From Butyriboletus loyo (taxonomy: Eukaryota; Basidiomycota; Agaricomycetes; Boletales; Boletaceae), in contig JBBPSI010000081.1 in NCBI GenBank assembly GCA_038093515.1, positions 40,474-104,473 on the forward strand: a stretch of DNA of 64,000 nt, written 5' to 3'. The position numbers and the translations under genes were made by a program. Below, one piece after another: positions 58,059-64,000 of the stretch. A model generated the notes under the pieces. That model saw nothing but the letters and a program-made list of their open reading frames with translations, searched no databases and was not told where the DNA came from. The first letter of the stretch is position 1. Every line of letters starts with the position of its first letter.

Positions 58059-59345
58059 TCACTCAAAGTCCATTTGCATCGGATCATCCCCCTCAATATG
58101 CTCTGCCCCACTTGACGTTGGTTTACTCTCGACGTTGAGCGGTGATGTGTTGGGCGGCAGTTCCTGCGGTGCCTGGTCAAGCGAAGGGTGCTGCGGTGAT
58201 GGTGGTGAAGGGGGTGAAGGCGTGCGCTGCGCTGGTCGCTTCTTTTTGGATCGCGCCGAGGGGTTAAAAAAGCCACATTTTGGGCAAACATATTCTGTCC
58301 GAATGATAGTCAACAGACGGCACATCGCAACCATGCAAGGGGACTGACGCGTATCCTCCCATACGTTTTCTTTAACAAGACCGTTATGGGCAAAACACTC
58401 CTGACAGATGAGTGCATAGCGTGAAGCAGTGACAGTCGCGGATTGCTCGTCATCATCGCCCAGAATCGCATCCGCAAGCTTGTCAGACCAGTGTTTACGT
58501 GCTGCTTGAATGGGCTGAGGAGTTGCTAGATGAGCTAGTGTGTCAGTATAGCAAGCGACTGTTAAACAGCAGTACACACGGGAAAGTTGCAACACAGGAC
58601 CTCGAACCTGTCCATTGGACGTTTGCAAACGTTGCTGCTGAGGAGGCCGAGGAGACAGCTGTGGCGCAAGTGGGGTCTGGGGCACGGAAGAAAGGGGAAC
58701 GTTTCGCCTCCGCAGGGGTGTGGCCCCTAGATTAAGTGGTGACGGTTCGTCGTACATCTCGATGAGATTTCGCGTGTTGTAATAGTTCGTTTTCTTCTTT
58801 ATCTCTTCTACCGTGTCACGTTGCTTCTTGAGCACCTCCATGAGCGTCTTTTCTGAGCGTGAGGAGTGAGTGACGGTCAGAGGATAAGTGGACAATAAGG
58901 ACAAACGGACCTTCGCGGTTGCCCTTCCACGAGTACCATATCTGCATCATCCTCCGCGCAAACAAGATTCTATAAGGTCCAGATATGAGTCTGCTACCAA
59001 GTGAAGAATGTCCATGAATGCCACATACAAAATAGGTCCCACAACCATCCCTGCTGTCCCGGATTTCGATTCATGCCACGCCGACGGCAACGTCCGCGTA
59101 TACCACAGACTGACATAGGCAAACCAGATGAAAAACGTCCCGAGTGTGAACTGTAGCGTTGTGCGTCGTTCGCGCAGGCGGATCTCAGCGAGACGCGTCT
59201 GACGCTCCTGCACGTCTGCCGCGAGTCCAGAAAGGATTGTTTCATAATTCTCAGAATTTCGCTGTCGAACACGTTGCTTTTAAGTTGTGAAACTTGGGAT
59301 GTAGTAATTGCTGACCTTTCGAAACCAGCGCGTGAGGAACGACAT
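58059..59345 (-). CDS. LNP1: Lunapark, ER tubule junction protein
   Basis: Lunapark stabilises three-way junctions of the ER network. ATG at 59345 (MSFLTRWFRK). GGTCAGC...AAAAG separates a short first exon from one reading NYETILSGLAADVQERQTRLAEIRLRERRTTLQF, then a first membrane span (LGTFFIWFAYVSLWYTR) and a second (MVVGPILYVAF). A coiled segment follows (LKKQRDTVEEIKKKTNYYNTRNLIEMYD), then a Pro/Gln-rich linker and the Lunapark zinc ribbon: ICQECFAHNGL, then, after an intron, YVCPKCGFFNPS (C-x2-C...C-x2-C). The tail is Pro/Ser-rich and acidic, ending DPMQMDFE. Convergent with the BBE oxidase gene, stop codons 184 bp apart. Confidence 0.92.
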
Positions 59346-60123
59346 CGCGGGATCCAGTGAGGAGAGAGAGGGATGAGCCGCAACGTTACTGGCACAAATT
59401 TAGATACCGAGGTCAACACAGCCACTACATGGAGGGTGTGGACTTCAAAAACCACGGACTAGTCGTACTCCATATCCTTTGCCAAGGCACGTAATACTTT
59501 GACCACCGCGCGTGAGCAGCAAAAATCTCAATCTAATAGCTACCAGACCCTACTACTACAAGAGTGCATGCAAGTCCGCTCCCAAATTAAAATTATACTC
59601 CCTCCAGAACTGGAGGCCATGTCAGGTTGCAGAGAACCCAAGTCCCAACATGATTTGCCTATCACCCACGCAGTTGCAGCACTGGATATCCCCAGAAGTG
59701 CAAACAAGAAAAGAGGGAAAGCTCGAGCAAACATGGTGTATGATAGTTCAGAGACCTGATACTAAAGAATGTTGTCAAGTACGAGGGCCAGATCTGGCTC
59801 AAACTTTGATCAGACCTGTTACGCAGAGTTAGTGAATATAGTGCCAGAAATATGACACTGAGTCGAGTTTACGTCGAGCCAGGGTCGACACTGTTCGTTG
59901 TTCGCCTCGTCGTTGGCAGGTGAGTCAGCTCAGCAATTGCGCTAGTTACCCCCACCAGGCTCTTCAAAATCAAACACGACGACCGCTGAACGTTTGAACG
60001 AGGGCTCGAAGCCTCCGAGTGCGAGTTCACCAAATTTGGGTGGATTAGATAATCTTGCCGTCCATGATTGATTAGACAAGACCGACATCGATCAGTCATC
60101 TTGTCTTTCTTCATTTTTCAGGG
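59346..60123. other. Divergent promoter region between Lunapark and ARB1
   Basis: Holds both promoters. Plus frames at 59499-59832 show no motif. Confidence 0.4.
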
Positions 60124-62509
60124 ATGCCGCCCTCAGCATCAAAGCAGAAGCGACTCGCAGAGAAGGCTGCAAAGCAGGCAGCAAGGCAACAGAACGATAC
60201 TACAACGTCTTTCTCGACACCTACGGGCTCAATTATTGGCAGCGCCGTGAATACTCCACTCACCAGTGTCTCCGCTGCAAACAGCACCGATGACCTGATT
60301 TCTATGGCAAAACTTCAGATCGCGACGGAGAGGTACGTATTTTGCATAACCATTAGATCTTGACTGAACGTAGCGTAGGAGTGCTGCTGGAGTCCTTGTC
60401 TCTGATCCAAAAAGTCGAGATATCAAAATCGATTCTTACACACTTTCCTTCCACGGCCGCCTGCTCGTCGAGGGTGCCCAGATATCTCTTAATTACGGAC
60501 AGCGGTACGGTCTTTTGGGCGAGAATGGATCTGGAAAGGTTCGTTTACCCATCTCTGTTGCGTGACGATTGTTCATGGTGTTACAGTCAACATTCCTTAA
60601 TTCAATGGCGGAGCGCGACATTGAGATTCCTCAGCACATCGATATTTATCTCGTAAGCGGAGAAGCTGAACCATCCGAGGTGAACGCGCTCGATTTCATC
60701 ATTGCCTCTGCAAAAGAGAAGGTTACCAAACTCGAAAAGCGGATCGAAGACCTATCCGTCGCTGACGACGTGGATGAGGCAGCCCTCGATGCCGCATATG
60801 AAGAGCTCGAAGAATTGGATCCGAGCACGTTTGAAGTGAAGGCAGGAAGCATTCTCCACGGTCTGGGTTTCAGTCAAGCAATGATGCAGAAGCCGACCAA
60901 AGATATGAGTGGTGGTTGGCGAATGAGAGTGGCCCTCGCCCGAGCTCTGTTCGTGAAACCACATCTACTGCTACTTGACGAACCGACGAACCACCTCGAC
61001 CTGGGTGCAGTCGTCTGGCTGGAGGCCTACCTGTCCACATATAACCACATCCTCGTTATCACGTCCCATTCGCAAGATTTCATGGACTCTGTATGTACGA
61101 ATATCATGGACCTGACGATGAAGAAAAAGCTTGTGTACTACACGGGTAATTATTCGACTTACGTTCGCACAAAGAAGGAGAACGAGGTGAACCAGATGAA
61201 AGCGTACCACAAGCAACAAGAGGAAATCGCCCACATCAAAAAGTAAGGAGGTAATCGGATTTCCGATAACCCTCTGACAAACTTCATCCAGATTCATTGC
61301 GTCAGCCGGTACATACGCCAACCTTGTGAAACAAGCCAAATCAAAACAAAAGATCATCGACAAAATGGAAGCCGCAGGTCTTATAGAGAAGGTTGAGACC
61401 CCACGGCCCTTGCACTTCCACTTTGAAGATATCCGCAAGCTCCCACCTCCTATCATTGCCTTTAATGATGTCGCTTTCTCGTACTCGGGAAAACGTCAGG
61501 ATTTCCTGTACGAGCATCTGTCATTCGGTATTGAGTGAGTAGCAACCTGCGATCTACGTGGAGATTTGTCTCTCAAATTACGTTGTGACCTACAGCATGG
61601 ACTCTCGCATCGCCATCCTTGGTGCAAATGGTGCAGGAAAGTCTACTCTTCTCAACCTTATTACCGACGTACTCCAACCGTGCGAGGGAACGATCTCTAA
61701 GCATGCCGCTCTAAAACTAGCGAAATACTCGCAACACTCCGCAGATCAACTTCCATACGATAAATCGCCAATCGAATACTTCCAAACCCTATTTGCTGAG
61801 AAATATCCTGAGAAAGACGGACAGGCGAGTCTACCCGCCCTCCTAACTACGCACTTATCTCACGTCACTTCCCCATACAGGCATGGCGACAGCAGCTCGG
61901 CAGATTTGGTCTCTCTGGTGCACATCAAATTTCTCCTATCAGACAACTGTCAGACGGTCTGCGGAATCGGTAAGAATGCTGATCTCCGAGGGGGACTGAA
62001 TCGAAGCTGATCCATTAAACCAGTGTTGTATTCGCTCAGCTATCTATGGAGCACCCACACGTACTTCTGCTAGGTACGTGGCACTATCATTTCGGCAAAA
62101 ATTTGACGCCAACGCCGCCCGACAGACGAACCCACAAACCATTTGGATATGGGTTCTATTGATGCCCTGGCTCTTGCCATCAAAGATTTTGAAGGTGGTG
62201 TCGTGATCGTTTCCCATGATTTCCGTGCGTACTTCATTGCTTGTTCTTCGTTCTGAGTAAATGTTTTTCATTTCATAACCAGGTCTCATTTCGCAAGTCG
62301 CCGAAGATCTTTGGGAAGTCAAGGACAAAACTGTTCGCAACCTCACAAAGGAGGATATCACGATTGTTGATTTCAAGAAGAACCTAGTCCGACAGAGTAA
62401 GTGTCTTCGGCGACTCGCACGCGTGCATACCCGACATTTTTCTGTAGGCCAAGCAGCGCTCGAGAAAGCGAAGCTCATCGGCAAGAATACAGCAAAGGGA
62501 AAGACATGA
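60124..62509 (+). CDS. ARB1: ABCF-family ATPase ARB1, ribosome biogenesis
   Basis: Soluble twin-ATPase protein needed for 40S and 60S ribosome biogenesis (Arb1/ABCF2). ATG at 60124, with a basic N-terminus [17 protein letters not shown]. First NBD: Walker [13 protein letters not shown], split by an intron after GSGK; signature [16 protein letters not shown]; Walker [14 protein letters not shown]; switch His in ITSHSQDF. The linker has the ABCF-type charged helix ([34 protein letters not shown]). Second NBD: Walker [11 protein letters not shown]; the Arb1-type signature [26 protein letters not shown] after a small intron near 62076; and VIVSHDF. It ends KNTAKGKT at 62509. No transmembrane domain, as expected. 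Eight or so introns. Confidence 0.95.
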
Positions 62510-63067
62510 TCAACGAATCAGTCTCCTAAAACATCCACCTCCGACGCTCCACATCGCGATCTTCCCTTAGATTCAAGATTGTACACGTTCGTTGCATGCA
62601 TGCGAACATTCCCGTCCTCCATGTAGCTTCAAAAATGTCACAATCAATTCCCTCTACCGTGAGCCGTGAGATTGTGAGATTGTGCTTGTTCCGATGGGTG
62701 GATCGACCCAGAAGATCTCTCTAGCCCGTTTACACAAAAGCAAGAGTGGGTTCTCCGAGGTCTGATGCGCACGACGACTCTGAATGGAGAGAAACGCGCT
62801 CACCACGAGGCGACGTCCTAGTAATGAACCTAACTCAGTCATCGGGATGACTGAATTCCAGAGAGCGGCACTTACAGTACATAAGTATGTCCTCTTGATC
62901 CATAATAACGGACCGCATCTTCGCCTTCCGCGCGCCTCGGCAATCGAATCGGAAATGCGAAAGCCTGCCGGTCAGTGGTCACACGACTTGGTGTTAACGT
63001 TGACCGTTGACCCCAAAAACCTGCCCGGGTTGGGAAGGGGGGTGGCGGCGTGGTCTGCCGATCGTGA

Positions 63068-63102
63068 GTGATAGGTGATAGGTGATAGGTGATAGGTGAT
63101 AG
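63068..63102. repeat. (GTGATAG)5 minisatellite
   Basis: Five perfect 7-bp units in a row. Confidence 0.95.
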
Positions 63103-63301
63103 ATCATGAGTGCGGTGCAGTGGCATCGAAATGAGTCAAATGACGTCCTGGCCCTGTGTAGCCAGCCCGCGGTACAGACATACATAGTGGTACAGGCTAT
63201 CCGAGGTTTTCGCTCGGAGATGGCAGATGTATGCAAACGCGATGAAATGGGTACGGCCCTCACGCCAGGCAGGTCAGGGAACCGTTGTAGCCGGCGTGTG
63301 C

Positions 63302-63317
63302 GTGTGTGTGTGTGTGT
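63302..63317. repeat. (GT)8 microsatellite
   Basis: Dinucleotide run, preceded by interrupted GTGTGC units. Confidence 0.9.
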
Positions 63318-64000
63318 CCTTTGAATTCGGTGTTACACGCCAACGCCAACGCCGAACGCCGAATATCGTCAGTTGTCTCCTCGACCCGTGGTACCCGAGC
63401 TGCGGCGTTCCCCGTAAAGAAATGGAGGGAGAGGGGGATTCAGTACCACCTGCTCAATAGAAATCTCTTACAGTCTCATACAAAGCACTGGGCTGTTGGC
63501 AAGGGTCGCTTCAAACAGCGGATATTTTTTTTTATTAAACATCAAAATAGGTGCCAACGTTGACTCGTGGCATCTTTTGCCCGTGTCCCTCGCAGAAAAA
63601 TGAGTGTCAAGATCCGTAGTCGAGGAACGTCGAGACCGCATAATTGCCATACCCGAACGAGGACAGCCCATCCCCGTTTGGTTCGAAAGGTTCAAGTGGA
63701 ACGGTTACAATCGCCACGTCATTTTTGACACGTATAATTTTGTCCACCTGATATCTATACACCTTGCTTCCACCACCACCCTCGGATGATGAGACACGAG
63801 CGAGATTACCATTTCAAGCTGACGCAAAACACAGACAATGGGAAACGAGTATCTGGCGCGGGAGATGCCTGGCACCGTAACCAGCGGTCGATTACACACA
63901 ACACGAGCAGGCGTCGAGAAAATCTTGTGCTGGTTTCCCCGCGTAGACGTGGGACATCGATGTCGTTGCCTAAAACATCATTCGAGTGATGCACAGGTCC

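Larger units (their letters stand above)
62510..64000. other. No gene recognised; simple repeats
   Basis: About 1.5 kb. Contains the 7-bp minisatellite at 63068-63102 and a GT run at 63302-63317. Small frames on both strands overlap without motifs. Confidence 0.45.

Overview
This is a eukaryotic window, almost certainly from a basidiomycete (Agaricomycetes) fungus. The evidence is: genes split by many short introns of about 40-70 nt with GT...AG ends; a myosin-motor chitin synthase, phytase-type acid phosphatase, Lunapark, MPH1, coatomer, ARB1 and phospholipase C; and a FunK1-type kinase, a family expanded in mushroom-forming fungi. The style (intron size, FunK1, the WW membrane protein, a BBE oxidase) is what I would expect of Rhizoctonia/Ceratobasidium, but that genus call is inference. 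No prokaryotic features (operons, ribosome binding sites, CRISPR) were seen, and I recognised no tRNA or rRNA gene.

Layout. 1-3.1 kb: one orphan gene with a coiled, charged C-terminus. 3.2-20.7 kb: a conserved block, all on the minus strand: class V-type chitin synthase, coatomer beta-prime (COPB2/SEC27), phytase-like histidine acid phosphatase, and MPH1/FANCM DNA helicase. 21.2-23.8 kb (plus): a FunK1 kinase with two frame breaks. 25.4-26.7 kb (minus): a DNA-glycosylase-like protein of uncertain function. 27.7-31.0 kb (plus): a WW-like, multi-pass membrane protein. 31.1-31.7 kb (minus): an orphan. 32.0-33.6 kb (plus): a protein with two tandem dual-specificity phosphatase domains, the second apparently dead. 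34.0-35.2 kb (plus): a small proline-rich coiled-coil protein. 36-40 kb: mostly accessory sequence, with a six-cysteine secreted protein at 37.3 kb and a ~270-bp tandem duplication at 38.3-38.9 kb. 40.0-43.6 kb (minus): phosphoinositide phospholipase C. 44.3-45.1 kb (minus): an orphan. 46.3-47.3 kb (minus): cytochrome c heme lyase. 47.3-49.2 kb: an array of ~300-bp repeats in both orientations. 49.4-50.9 kb (plus): a CxxCH protein that looks like bacterial c-type cytochrome-like proteins. 52.0-53.5 kb (minus): a small probably mitochondrial protein and TMA22/DENR. 53.8-54.2 kb: an MFS sugar transporter remnant. 55.3-57.9 kb (plus): a secreted FAD-linked (BBE) oxidoreductase. 58.1-59.3 kb (minus): Lunapark. 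60.1-62.5 kb (plus): the ABCF ATPase ARB1. The last 1.5 kb holds only simple repeats.

Most genes are ordinary housekeeping functions: cell wall, vesicle coat, DNA repair, lipid signalling, translation and ER shape. The part most worth following up is 46.3-50.9 kb, where a heme lyase (the enzyme that joins heme to CxxC-H motifs) lies about 2 kb from a gene of bacterial appearance that carries a CxxCH motif, with an inverted-repeat array between them. Exon boundaries were read by eye. For the chitin synthase, the CxxCH protein, the glycosylase-like protein and the tandem phosphatase the joined exons keep one open frame and sum to a multiple of three.
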